Shown: positions 1 through 6,401, counted from the first letter of the stretch. The stretch: 6,848 bases of DNA from Leptospira terpstrae serovar Hualin str. LT 11-33 = ATCC 700639 (GCF_000332495.1 NZ_AOGW02000021.1:1-6848), one strand, 5' to 3'. The notes: generated by a model not told the origin, from the letters alone. Numbers and translations are program-made.

Positions 1-29
1 CGCTCAATGGCGATTTCTATTTTGTACAT

Positions 30-61
30 AAAAAAAGCCAACCATGCGGTTGGCTTTTTTT
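30..61 (-). terminator. Palindromic terminator of the 5S gene, potentially bidirectional
   Basis: Bases 30-43 (seven A then GCCAACC) are perfectly complementary to 48-61 (GGTTGGC then seven T), around the 4-base loop ATGC. Read on the minus strand this is a GC-rich stem followed by a T tract, about 20 bases beyond the 5S 3' end, so it should stop 5S transcription. Because the A tract mirrors the T tract, it would also work for plus-strand transcripts arriving from the left. Confidence 0.9.
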
Positions 62-80
62 ATTGAGTTATGAGTGCTAA

Positions 81-197
81 CCCGGCAATGTCCTACTCTC
101 CCATTGAGCGAACCCAATAGTACCATCGGCGATGAGAAGCTTGACTTCCGTGTTCGGAATGGGAACGGGTATGGCCTTCTCTCCATAATCACCAGGA
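81..197 (-). rRNA. rrf: 5S ribosomal RNA, copy 1
   Basis: The reverse complement carries the hallmark 5S core: CCCGTTCCCATTCCGAACAC, then GGAAGTCAAGC, then CTCATCGCCGATGGTACT, then GGGAGAGTAGG near the 3' end. The 5' CCTGG pairs with the 3' CCGGG to form helix I, which sets the ends to within a few bases and gives about 117 nt, a normal 5S length. The 3'-side hairpin has arms ATTGGG/CTCAAT around a TTCG loop. No 16S or 23S sequence is nearby. The gene starts only about 55 bp after the stop of the upstream exported-protein gene and is followed by a strong terminator. Confidence 0.95.
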
Positions 198-204
198 GTA
201 ATTA

Positions 205-234
205 CCATTACTTCTAAGTGCACCGGATTTGCAA
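205..234 (-). promoter_or_regulatory. Possible 5S promoter
   Basis: On the minus strand, TTGCAA (229-234) could serve as a -35 box. An 18-base spacer separates it from TAATGG (205-210), and a start 6-7 bases further on would fall at about 198, the predicted 5' end of 5S. The boxes match the consensus only partly. The support is mainly positional: the gene needs either its own promoter in this 55-bp gap or read-through from the gene upstream. Confidence 0.3.
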
Positions 235-252
235 GTACATTTAATAGAAAAT

Positions 253-1200
253 TTACATATTTAAATCGTAAGTCACACCAAATTTTAATCCGGAAACTAA
301 GATTGTATGATCGGCTGTGGCAGAAACAAACTCCATTAATGTTCCTACACTGCTAATTCCATTCTCTGAAACACTGAAAGCAACGGGACTTTGTGATTTT
401 GCAGTCATACGTTCACTCTCAAAACTGGCAAACAAACGTAATTTAGGAACAACGACGATACTTCCCCCCACACTAATTTTTTCAGAGTAGAATGTATAAC
501 CACCGTTAGCGTAATTTAGAACGACACCATTATTATAAATTCTAAATTGTTCCGAATTGTATGAGCCTGAGGAGTTGAATAAAAATGGACCGTAGATTAG
601 AAAATCGGCAAATAGAGTTGCTCGTTCATTTAAATCAAATTCAAAACCAACCCCTAGGAGTCCGGAAGTAGCGGTTGCCGTTTTAGTATCTTGTCCCAAA
701 TAACTTGGTCCACCGAGACCCAAATAACTTCCTTCTAAAGTATGACCCATACTACGAATTACATATTTGGGCAAAATTCGAAAGTTTGAAACTGGTGAGA
801 GTGTAATACCAAGATTAATGTCAGAATAAAGTAAACGATAGTCTGCTTCTTTGATTCCTAACCCATTCGCATAATAAGAATTCCATTCATAACCGCGATT
901 AAATCGATTGAGATGTAATCCTAGAAAAACATTACTCAATACTCCTGCATTTAAAGAATGGAAATAATCAAAACCTAAATCATTGATTAAAGTCATGCCT
1001 CGGTTATTTTGCCAATCTTGGTTGTATTCCAAACCAACGATATCGCTATAAAAATTTCTTTTTTCGAAATCAGGGCGAAGGCTACCAAAAAATAAAGCAC
1101 CCTTGAACCTTACTGTGTTTCCTTCCACTTTACCTTGCGCTGATAAAGTCCCGACAAATAAAGATATGATCATCAGAAAAAAAACGAAATTACGTTTCAT
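253..1200 (-). CDS. Exported protein, probable outer-membrane beta-barrel
   Basis: I place the start at the ATG at 1200, giving 315 residues. It opens with a type I signal peptide: K2-R3, a hydrophobic run at about 5-17, and likely cleavage after LSA at 19-21. An AGAGG ribosome site lies 11 bases upstream. The frame stays open back to 1251, but that would place 17 extra residues before the signal peptide. There is no lipobox cysteine. The mature part alternates short polar and aromatic or hydrophobic stretches with many Gly, Asn, Tyr and Phe, as in barrel proteins, and ends VSGLKFGVTYDLNM, a strand-like end without the usual terminal aromatic residue. I do not recognise the family; a surface protein of unknown function is the safest call. 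The gene lies 150 bp downstream of another exported-protein gene in the same direction and is followed at once by 5S. Confidence 0.8.
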   Translation of the reverse strand: MKRNFVFFLMIISLFVGTLSAQGKVEGNTVRFKGALFFGSLRPDFEKRNFYSDIVGLEYNQDWQNNRGMTLINDLGFDYFHSLNAGVLSNVFLGLHLNRFNRGYEWNSYYANGLGIKEADYRLLYSDINLGITLSPVSNFRILPKYVIRSMGHTLEGSYLGLGGPSYLGQDTKTATATSGLLGVGFEFDLNERATLFADFLIYGPFLFNSSGSYNSEQFRIYNNGVVLNYANGGYTFYSEKISVGGSIVVVPKLRLFASFESERMTAKSQSPVAFSVSENGISSVGTLMEFVSATADHTILVSGLKFGVTYDLNM

Positions 1201-1257
1201 TATTTGAATTACCTCTACCATCCAATAACAACTGGCAGAGGGCAGACTCAAGGAAAA

Positions 1258-1284
1258 TTTATAGACTATTGGTTCTTTTTTGAA
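1258..1284 (-). promoter_or_regulatory. Weak promoter candidate for the exported-protein gene at 253-1200
   Basis: On the minus strand, TATAAA (1258-1263) lies about 58 bases before the ATG, and TTCAAA (1279-1284) lies 15 bases further upstream as a possible -35 box. The spacing is short and the -35 match partial. A small hairpin, ATTAAGG/CCTTAAT (1318-1336, A5 loop on the plus strand), sits further upstream just after the preceding gene. It lacks a T tract, so I do not call it a terminator. Confidence 0.2.
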
Positions 1285-1350
1285 GTTAGCTATCTCCGAA
1301 ATTCTAAATGGAAGTCAATTAAGGAAAAACCTTAATGTTTTAATCAAATT

Positions 1351-2379
1351 CTAAAATTCTATAGGCATATAAAGAGCGAAGTGAAAAGTTCGAAGTTCAT
1401 AAGTATATCCATTTTCTTTAACAATCGGTCCACCAAATGAAACCCTTCCTCTCATTCCTAAAAATGGAGGAGACTCAAAATACATCATAAAGGCAAACTT
1501 AGCAACTGAATTAACCCCAACTTGATTTCGCATAAGACTGCTTATCGCGAGTGACTCCACAGCATTAAATCTTCCACTCAAATAAGCTGTTGCCGCTGTC
1601 AAATCAGGACGCAACAATCCTTGGCTTGCTAAATAATACCCTACCATTTCTAAATTATTTCCAGTAGAAAGATTAGTGATTAAATATGTGAGTGTTGGGT
1701 CAGACTCAGGATTGATGTTACCAGACACAAATTGGAATCCCCTGAGATTGTTTAAAAAAGCGTCTCTGTTAGAACTCGAATAAGCAATTAACAAGTTTGA
1801 GGCTGCATCTTTAAAATCAACATTTCCCTTTAACTTAACATGTGCAGGTCCAAAACCTAGTCCAAACCTAAAAGTATCAGGGTTACCAATATAAAAAATA
1901 GGAACTAACATCGAATAGGTTCCCTCTATATTTGTATCAATATCTTCGATTACTTTTGTCCGGTTTGGTTTCCAGGAATTGTCACTCGAACTGGAAGATC
2001 CTGAATCCGATTCTGATGAAGAAACTTCCGTTGATTGGTTTCTAGAAAGAACCTTAGGAATGGATTGCCGATTCAAATAAAAACTTGAATTATGTAACAG
2101 TAAATTGACTCCAAAATACTCTGAAATTTGGTATTCAGGAGACTTAATATCCAATAACCAAGACACTCGGCCAGGACCATCTTGAACCATAAGTGCATCT
2201 CGACTTCTACCCTGAATCGATAATGATACACTCTCCAGGGTCACACCAGGATTTATCGAAATATACTTGTATGAATTTTTTTCTGCACTTGGCTCTTGGG
2301 TGCTATTATGGTTTGGCTCTTCTGAAAACAAGGAACCAAAGGAAAAAATAAACAAAAGAACTATAAAATAACGATACAT
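1351..2379 (-). CDS. Exported protein with a serine-rich insert, probable outer-membrane protein
   Basis: The product has 342 residues and begins with a signal peptide: MYRYFIVLLFIFSFGSLFS, with likely cleavage before EEP at 20-22. There is no lipobox cysteine. The C-terminus reads RTFHFALYMPIEF, alternating and ending in phenylalanine as many outer-membrane barrels do. Residues 116-136 form a low-complexity Ser/Asp/Glu segment, probably an exposed loop, which splits the N-terminal part from a Gly- and Phe-rich part beginning near 150. The ribosome site is weak (AAAGG about 14 bases upstream). It is transcribed in the same direction as the exported-protein gene 150 bp downstream, and similar size and style suggest functional kinship, although I see no obvious sequence similarity between them. 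I do not recognise the family and propose no specific substrate. Confidence 0.75.
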   Translation of the reverse strand: MYRYFIVLLFIFSFGSLFSEEPNHNSTQEPSAEKNSYKYISINPGVTLESVSLSIQGRSRDALMVQDGPGRVSWLLDIKSPEYQISEYFGVNLLLHNSSFYLNRQSIPKVLSRNQSTEVSSSESDSGSSSSSDNSWKPNRTKVIEDIDTNIEGTYSMLVPIFYIGNPDTFRFGLGFGPAHVKLKGNVDFKDAASNLLIAYSSSNRDAFLNNLRGFQFVSGNINPESDPTLTYLITNLSTGNNLEMVGYYLASQGLLRPDLTAATAYLSGRFNAVESLAISSLMRNQVGVNSVAKFAFMMYFESPPFLGMRGRVSFGGPIVKENGYTYELRTFHFALYMPIEF

Positions 2380-2514
2380 AAATGATTTCGTAACCTTTGT
2401 TGGTTTCAGTCAAAGTTAAGCGGTCATTAAGTTAATAAAGTTTTTTTTATCCTTTTGGAAAAGTTTATGTTTTCTTTGGTCTATGAAATTGGACTCAATA
2501 CCCAAATCTATTTA

Positions 2515-2537
2515 GAAAGTTAGTTTTTGTAACTTTC
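2515..2537. other. Intergenic hairpin downstream of the reductase gene
   Basis: GAAAGTTA (2515-2522) is perfectly complementary to TAACTTTC (2530-2537) across a 7-base loop. It begins 10 bases past the stop of the minus-strand reductase gene, where a terminator is expected. However, the T tract (2539-2544) follows the stem only on the plus strand. As a minus-strand terminator it would be of non-standard type, and no plus-strand gene feeds into it. Confidence 0.4.
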
Positions 2538-2547
2538 ATTTTTTCGT

Positions 2548-3729
2548 TTATAATTGTATTTCCACATCGGTAGTAGGAAACGCAACACAAGCATGGATCC
2601 AACCAAACTTACGGTCAGACTTCCTGATTTTTGCTTCTGGTGGACTAAATACTTCCCCCGATTTTAATTTCACACGACAAAGGCTACACTCTCCTGAACG
2701 GCAGGCATTCTCAGTAAAAAATCCATTCCGCTCTAAACTGTTTAAAAGTGGTTCTCCACTTGCCGCTTGAAATGAATTGTTTCCTACTTTAATGTTCACA
2801 AGATTTTCAGGAGAAACTGAACTCGGCCAACCGTGCATACGTTCTGGCATTTTAGGAGGCCCATTACTTTCGATTAAAATGCGACTTGATTTGACACCAA
2901 GGGCTGAAAGTAGTTCTTCACAATTTTCATTAAATGGAGTCGGCCCACAAACATAATACATCTTTGTGGTAGCTTCTGGAATTAACTCTTGTAATATGGA
3001 AAGTGAGAGTCTTCCACGGTATCCTGTAAAATTTGGGCTAGACTCACGCGACAAAATCTCAGTCAAAATAAAATTTTTGTGAATCTTTGCCAGTTTTCGT
3101 AGTTCTTCAATAAAGATGACATCATCTTCGAAACTATTCGAATAGATGATATGAAATCGAAATGACTCTGCTGATCCCAAAATCGCATGTAACATACTCA
3201 TTGCAGGGGCAATGCCAGAACCTCCTGCAAGAAAGACTAAATCCCTGCCATGGAATAAAGGATTATGATGAAAAGAACCCATGGGTCCCGTACTTTCAAA
3301 CTCTTGTCCAATTTCTACATCATCCAGCAAATAAGGACTTACAAACCCACCTTCTGCACGTTTGATGGTCAATTCATAGGAACCTAATTTTTTCGGGGAT
3401 GAGGAAATAGAATATGGTCTTGCAGTAAAAACCCCAGAAAGGGAGACGAATAAATTGATGTATTGGCCTGCTTGAAACGGAGGTAAATTCTTTCCGTCGA
3501 CTGAAACCAATTCTAGAGTTTTTGTCGATGTTGTATCCCTTCGGATCTGTTTAACCCGTAATCGTAGCCTTTTGGGATGGAGACTATCAATCGTTCGGCG
3601 GACAGCCCCTTTTTGTTCTTGAAAGTTGGAACCATTAGATTCCATTTCCTCTTTTTTTGTCACTGCTTCCCGAAATCCTATCACGGAATTGAAAACGTTT
3701 GTTTCTACTTCTAAATGATTATCTGACAT
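2548..3729 (-). CDS. FAD/NAD(P)H reductase with C-terminal plant-type [2Fe-2S] ferredoxin domain
   Basis: This 393-residue protein moves electrons between NAD(P)H, a flavin and an iron-sulphur cluster. Domains in order: a polar N-terminal extension of about 50 residues; a flavin-binding barrel at about 52-155 with RPYSIS at 104-109; a nucleotide-binding domain at about 163-280 with GGSGIAP at 169-175 and CGP at 261-263; and a ferredoxin domain at about 313-393 whose ligands are Cys343, Cys348, Cys351 and Cys381 (C-x4-C-x2-C, then a distant C). The order flavin-NAD-ferredoxin matches reductase components of oxygenases, such as the PaaE, Hcr and phthalate-dioxygenase-reductase groups. AAGGA lies 10 bases before the ATG. 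The gene follows the FAD oxidoreductase gene after only 63 bp on the same strand, so co-transcription is likely and it may be that enzyme's electron partner. No oxygenase or hydroxylase gene is visible here. The domain call is firm; the substrate is not known. Confidence 0.9.
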   Translation of the reverse strand: MSDNHLEVETNVFNSVIGFREAVTKKEEMESNGSNFQEQKGAVRRTIDSLHPKRLRLRVKQIRRDTTSTKTLELVSVDGKNLPPFQAGQYINLFVSLSGVFTARPYSISSSPKKLGSYELTIKRAEGGFVSPYLLDDVEIGQEFESTGPMGSFHHNPLFHGRDLVFLAGGSGIAPAMSMLHAILGSAESFRFHIIYSNSFEDDVIFIEELRKLAKIHKNFILTEILSRESSPNFTGYRGRLSLSILQELIPEATTKMYYVCGPTPFNENCEELLSALGVKSSRILIESNGPPKMPERMHGWPSSVSPENLVNIKVGNNSFQAASGEPLLNSLERNGFFTENACRSGECSLCRVKLKSGEVFSPPEAKIRKSDRKFGWIHACVAFPTTDVEIQL

Positions 3730-3792
3730 TTTTTTCTCTTCCTTGCAATGGAATGCTCGTAATTTTAATCATACTTTTTGATTGAGATTTCA

Positions 3793-5319
3793 TTATGTAC
3801 TTTTTATTGATTTACGCTTAACTTTGAACCGTTTGATGATTTTCCTTGCTGTATTGTAACCATTCAAATAGGTAGGTTGAAATCCGCCCATACTCGTCCA
3901 GCTGCTCGCAGAATATAGACCATCGATGGCATCCAGAGATTCGCGCATAAGTGATCCGTCTTGTAACGTCTGTTTGAATCCATAAATGGCCCCACCTGGT
4001 GTATTCAAATAACGCATCATAGTCATAGGGGTTGCTACTTCTGCTTTTTCTATATGTTCTCTTATCTTTGGATAAGCTTGTTCCACAAGTGAAATCAGCT
4101 TATCACCAAACTCATATTTTGTGGAAATATAACTTTCTGGAGGAATGTCTTTCCACGCTTCTCCATATTGTAAGGCAACAAGAGTAACCACTGACTTTCC
4201 CTTAGGCGCTAGTTCCTTATCAATGAAATTATAACAAGTAACCATACCCCAGTCTGGAGCATCCAAAGTATACATTCGATCTTCAGTGACTTCCGCATTG
4301 GAAGTAGTCATGACAAAGGTGGATGCGGTTGTGAACCCGAGTTCTTCAGGTGAACAATCAAGTCCTAGATAAAGGCAAACGGCAGATACACCCATCCTTC
4401 GGGATTTAAAATCCTGGAGTACAGAAGAAGGGGGAGTTTCTAAATCTAACATTTCATGATAAGTAATGAGAGGACTTGCATTAGATACAACAGCATCACA
4501 GGTAACCGTTTCCCCTGTTTCCAGAAGGACTGCTCGCACAGCACCGTTCTCCGTGAATATTTTTTCTGCTGAACAGTGAAAACGCACTTCTCCCCCAGCT
4601 TCTTCAAAGGATGAAAGAAGAGCGCTGGAAAGCATTTGCGACCCACCTTTGATGTGCCAAGGTTTATACACACAGTAAAAATATAACATCCCGATGAATT
4701 CAGCAAAAACTAGATCGGTCGTAGGAATTCCCACATAACTCCAGTATGGTGTGATTATATCAATTAAATCATTGTTGGAAAAAAACTCATTCAGGACTTC
4801 GGTCGTAGAACGTAGGCCATAGGCTGAAAAATTTGGACATTTGGTTTGGAGTTTTTCTTCATCGTTTGTCAAACGAATTCGAGGTAGAATAAAATAGTAT
4901 TCATTGACCACGGCTTCGCTCATTGTAAAAAAACGATCGATCGAGTTTCCTTCTTCTGGATAAAGACTTTTTAAATGATATTGTAATTCGCTCCAGTCCG
5001 CAGGTAAGGTAACATCTAACTTACCTGGCATGATGATACGATAGAGTTCTTCTTCTTGAACGAGTTCGATTTTATTCAATACACCCAGTTCTTCAAAAAC
5101 ACGGCGCATGATAAACGGACTTGATTCTGTTCCTACTCCACTGAGTTGGTGCAAAGCCACTTCAAACTCAAAATCCCCTCGTAAAAAGGAAGTCGCACAT
5201 CCTCCAGGGACATTATGCCTTTCTAATAACAAAGTTTTGGAACCTTCGCGTTGAAGTCGAGTGGCTGCCATCAAACCAGCGTTACCGGCACCAATTACTA
5301 TTGTGTCATAGTGAGACAT
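3793..5319 (-). CDS. FAD-dependent oxidoreductase of the CrtI/CrtISO/RetSat (phytoene desaturase-like) family
   Basis: The 508-residue protein opens with a dinucleotide-binding fold: IVIGAGNAG at 7-15 and the ribose-binding acidic Glu33 in LLLER. This is followed by VPGGCATSF at 37-45, the signature of carotenoid desaturases, carotene isomerases and retinol saturases. Further marks are KGGSQML near 224-230, VVSNASP near 277-283, TPGGAIYG near 440-447, and the C-terminal FAD-closing segment GLYSASSWTSMGGFQP near 467-482. Length fits the family (roughly 490-610). There is no signal peptide and no clear membrane helix, so a cytosolic or membrane-peripheral enzyme acting on a hydrophobic polyene or lipid-like substrate is likely. 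Whether it desaturates, saturates or isomerises cannot be read from sequence. No phytoene synthase or other carotenoid gene is nearby. AGGAG lies 6 bases before the ATG. It heads a probable two-gene operon and is divergent from a TetR regulator, with a palindromic operator candidate upstream. Confidence 0.85.
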   Translation of the reverse strand: MSHYDTIVIGAGNAGLMAATRLQREGSKTLLLERHNVPGGCATSFLRGDFEFEVALHQLSGVGTESSPFIMRRVFEELGVLNKIELVQEEELYRIIMPGKLDVTLPADWSELQYHLKSLYPEEGNSIDRFFTMSEAVVNEYYFILPRIRLTNDEEKLQTKCPNFSAYGLRSTTEVLNEFFSNNDLIDIITPYWSYVGIPTTDLVFAEFIGMLYFYCVYKPWHIKGGSQMLSSALLSSFEEAGGEVRFHCSAEKIFTENGAVRAVLLETGETVTCDAVVSNASPLITYHEMLDLETPPSSVLQDFKSRRMGVSAVCLYLGLDCSPEELGFTTASTFVMTTSNAEVTEDRMYTLDAPDWGMVTCYNFIDKELAPKGKSVVTLVALQYGEAWKDIPPESYISTKYEFGDKLISLVEQAYPKIREHIEKAEVATPMTMMRYLNTPGGAIYGFKQTLQDGSLMRESLDAIDGLYSASSWTSMGGFQPTYLNGYNTARKIIKRFKVKRKSIKST

Positions 5320-5331
5320 TTCCTTCTCCTA

Positions 5332-5347
5332 AAAGGGGAACCCCTTT
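5332..5347 (-). promoter_or_regulatory. 5' leader hairpin next to the ribosome site of the FAD oxidoreductase gene
   Basis: AAAGGGG (5332-5338) and CCCCTTT (5341-5347) are perfect complements two bases apart. In the mRNA this can fold to a 6-bp stem with a GTTC loop, one base from the AGGAG ribosome site (5326-5330). It could tune initiation or stabilise the mRNA end. It has no T tract, so it is not a terminator. Confidence 0.45.
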
Positions 5348-5357
5348 GAAACCAAGC

Positions 5358-5380
5358 CAATCTTTACAGTGTAAAGATTG
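5358..5380. promoter_or_regulatory. Perfect 23-bp palindrome, probable TetR-family operator
   Basis: The 11-base arm CAATCTTTACA (5358-5368) is exactly complementary to 5370-5380 around a single central base, G5369. The site lies in the divergent region between the TetR gene and the oxidoreductase operon, centred 50 bp before the oxidoreductase ATG. TetR-family dimers typically bind palindromes of this kind next to their own gene. A TATAAA on the minus strand at 5401-5406 would place the site just downstream of the operon's transcription start, where a bound repressor would block it. The promoter assignment is weak; the palindrome itself is certain. Confidence 0.8.
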
Positions 5381-5471
5381 CAATTACTTTTTCGCCCTTT
5401 TTTATAAAAAATTTGGATTTTCCGAAGTTGTTAAAAGAAACCCATAACTTTTGGAATCTATTTCGAAAAAG

Positions 5472-5502
5472 CTTTACCGGTTTAGTGAGTGGTTCTTATA
5501 GG
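5472..5502 (+). promoter_or_regulatory. Putative tetR promoter with a degenerate operator half-site
   Basis: TTTACC (5473-5478) and TATAGG (5497-5502) are separated by 18 bases and each match the -35/-10 consensus at four of six positions. The predicted start would fall at or just beside the ATG at 5508, implying a very short or absent leader. Only a weak AGG (5500-5502) precedes that ATG. CTTTACC/GGTTTAG (5472-5485) overlaps the -35 box and repeats the CTTTAC half-site of the perfect palindrome imperfectly, which could allow autoregulation. Confidence 0.3.
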
Positions 5503-5507
5503 TTGTA

Positions 5508-6134
5508 ATGGCCGAGAAGAAAAAAAGTCAGGACAAAGAGAGTGCCTACCACCACGGGGACCTTCGCCCCGCACTCATCCATGCGGCACGTACTCTTTTG
5601 GAAAAACAAGGGATCGAGTCACTTTCTCTTCGTTCCATTGCCTCTGCAATTGGTGTAACCCATATGGCTCCTTATGCACATTTTAAAGGCAAACAAGAAC
5701 TTCTTCAAGCTGTGGCAGCTTCAGGATATGATGAGTTGGCAAACAATATGCTTGTGGCACAAAAAGAAAATCCAAAACTTCGCGGACGTTCCCTCGCCTA
5801 TCATTATGGTGTGGAATACATTCGCTTTGCCATGAAACATCCCAATCTTTATCGCTTAATGTTAAACCAAATTGACTTAGAAAAAAAATCGAAATCAGAA
5901 CCAACTGACAAGGAAATAGCGAAGAGTACCGAGCGTCCCTTTCGTCTGCTCTATGCTGCTTTTGTCAGTGAACGTGGAAGTAAAGACTTAGCGCATGCCA
6001 AAGCTCTAGGTGCCTGGGCCATTGTTCATGGAGTTTCTTCTCTTGCCATCGACAAACACCTTGTTCTGCCCGAAGGTATGGATGTATTTCAATTATTTAA
6101 AGTGACTGTAAGTTCCTCAGTGGATCTGGGGTGA
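5508..6134 (+). CDS. TetR/AcrR-family transcriptional regulator with WHG-type C-terminal domain
   Basis: The 208-residue protein has a classic TetR DNA-binding head. YHHGDLRPALIHAA (14-27) starts helix 1, SLRSIASAIGV (40-50) and THMAPYAHFKGKQELL (51-66) form the helix-turn-helix and the following helix, and GYDEL ends the head near 77. The YHHGDLR opening together with GAWAIVHGVSSLA (168-180) is characteristic of TetR regulators with the WHG ligand-binding domain. Length is normal for the family. A stop codon two codons upstream makes ATG 5508 the only reasonable start. It is transcribed away from the FAD oxidoreductase operon across 188 bp containing the 23-bp palindrome, so it is most likely a local repressor of that operon. 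The ligand is unknown but plausibly the enzyme's substrate or product. No terminator directly follows it. Confidence 0.92.
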   Translation: MAEKKKSQDKESAYHHGDLRPALIHAARTLLEKQGIESLSLRSIASAIGVTHMAPYAHFKGKQELLQAVAASGYDELANNMLVAQKENPKLRGRSLAYHYGVEYIRFAMKHPNLYRLMLNQIDLEKKSKSEPTDKEIAKSTERPFRLLYAAFVSERGSKDLAHAKALGAWAIVHGVSSLAIDKHLVLPEGMDVFQLFKVTVSSSVDLG

Positions 6135-6229
6135 AAGGAAAAAAGTCGGTATCCGAGTGGGCCTACGAAAACCTACCTCTCAGCAAACTTTCAACTTCAT
6201 TAATTTTAACCGGCAATCCTGCGCAGTGA
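6131..6229 (+). CDS. Possible small or truncated ORF overlapping the tetR stop
   Basis: A GTG at 6131 overlaps the TGA of tetR by four bases (GTGA), the arrangement used for translational coupling. It opens a 32-codon frame beginning (M)KGKKSVSEWAYENLPLSK and ending TGNPAQ. The last codons run into the palindromic repeat that starts near 6210, so this may be the front of a longer gene cut short by the repeat. There is no good ribosome site, no recognisable domain, and a frame this short can arise by chance. Confidence 0.25.
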   Translation: MKGKKSVSEWAYENLPLSKLSTSLILTGNPAQ

Positions 6230-6304
6230 CCCATAGGGAACGAGCAGGCGACATTCGCGGGCGCAAGCAGCAAAGCGTAGCGAATAGTCGCAGACAATAG
6301 CCGG
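6210..6304. repeat. Structured palindromic intergenic repeat, block A
   Basis: Nested inverted arms are visible: CCGGC (6210-6214) with GCCGG (6300-6304), CTGCG (6219-6223) with CGCAG (6289-6293), and ATTCGC (6253-6258) with GCGAAT (6280-6285). The block is clearly richer in G and C than its surroundings. It includes GACCCATAGGGA (6228-6239), which recurs inverted in block B. This resembles dispersed REP-like elements, but copy number elsewhere cannot be judged from this window. Confidence 0.6.
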
Positions 6305-6326
6305 CACACACAACGCACCCACAAAC

Positions 6327-6354
6327 AAAAAAGGCGCTCAACTTATTGAACGCC
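6327..6354 (-). terminator. Minus-strand rho-independent terminator
   Basis: Read on the minus strand, GGCGTTCAA and TTGAGCGCC form a 9-bp stem (6333-6341 with 6346-6354, one G-T pair) around a 4-base loop, followed by six T (6327-6332). It lies about 25 bases beyond the 5S-like remnant at 6380. That spacing mirrors the intact 5S gene and its terminator, as if this once ended a second 5S transcript. Confidence 0.8.
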
Positions 6355-6379
6355 CTCACAATCTATAATGACTAACGAA

Positions 6380-6397
6380 GGCAATGTCCTACTTCCA
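6380..6397 (-). pseudogene. Remnant of a second 5S rRNA gene (3' end only)
   Basis: Bases 6380-6393 equal 84-97, the 3' end of the intact 5S gene (minus strand AGTAGGACATTGCC), and the flank keeps GTTAG just downstream as the intact gene does. The match then stops: helix I closure (CCGGG becomes CCTTC) and the conserved 5' half are absent, and palindromic sequence occupies that place. With the terminator at 6327-6354 this looks like a decayed or overwritten tandem 5S copy. It cannot encode a working 5S. Confidence 0.6.
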
Positions 6398-6401
6398 CCC
6401 C

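Larger units (their letters stand above)
1..344. repeat. Direct terminal repeat, copy 1 (identical to 6505-6848)
   Basis: Every base I compared between this segment and the last 344 bases matches, at a constant offset of 6504. It contains the 5S terminator, the whole 5S gene and the last 30 codons of the first exported-protein gene including its stop. The identity runs through coding sequence and both window ends, so it is not simply two conserved 5S genes. The likeliest readings are a circular contig with overlapping ends or a tandem duplication with a 6504-bp unit. Confidence 0.95.

Noticed and set aside
4..192. 62-codon minus-strand ORF, repeated at 6508-6696
   Set aside because: It lies across the 5S rRNA gene and its terminator; the sequence is explained by the RNA gene.
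4446..4706. 86-codon minus-strand ORF inside the FAD oxidoreductase gene
   Set aside because: It is an out-of-frame reading of a gene with strong family motifs on both sides.
2548..5319. Carotenoid biosynthesis cluster
   Set aside because: Only one CrtI/CrtISO/RetSat-like enzyme is present; there is no phytoene synthase, cyclase or prenyl synthase, so a carotenoid pathway cannot be claimed.
6204..6310. Integron attC-like recombination site
   Set aside because: Nested inverted arms with internal spacers resemble attC topology, but the expected GTTRRRY/RYYYAAC box pair is missing at the ends and no integrase or cassette array is visible.
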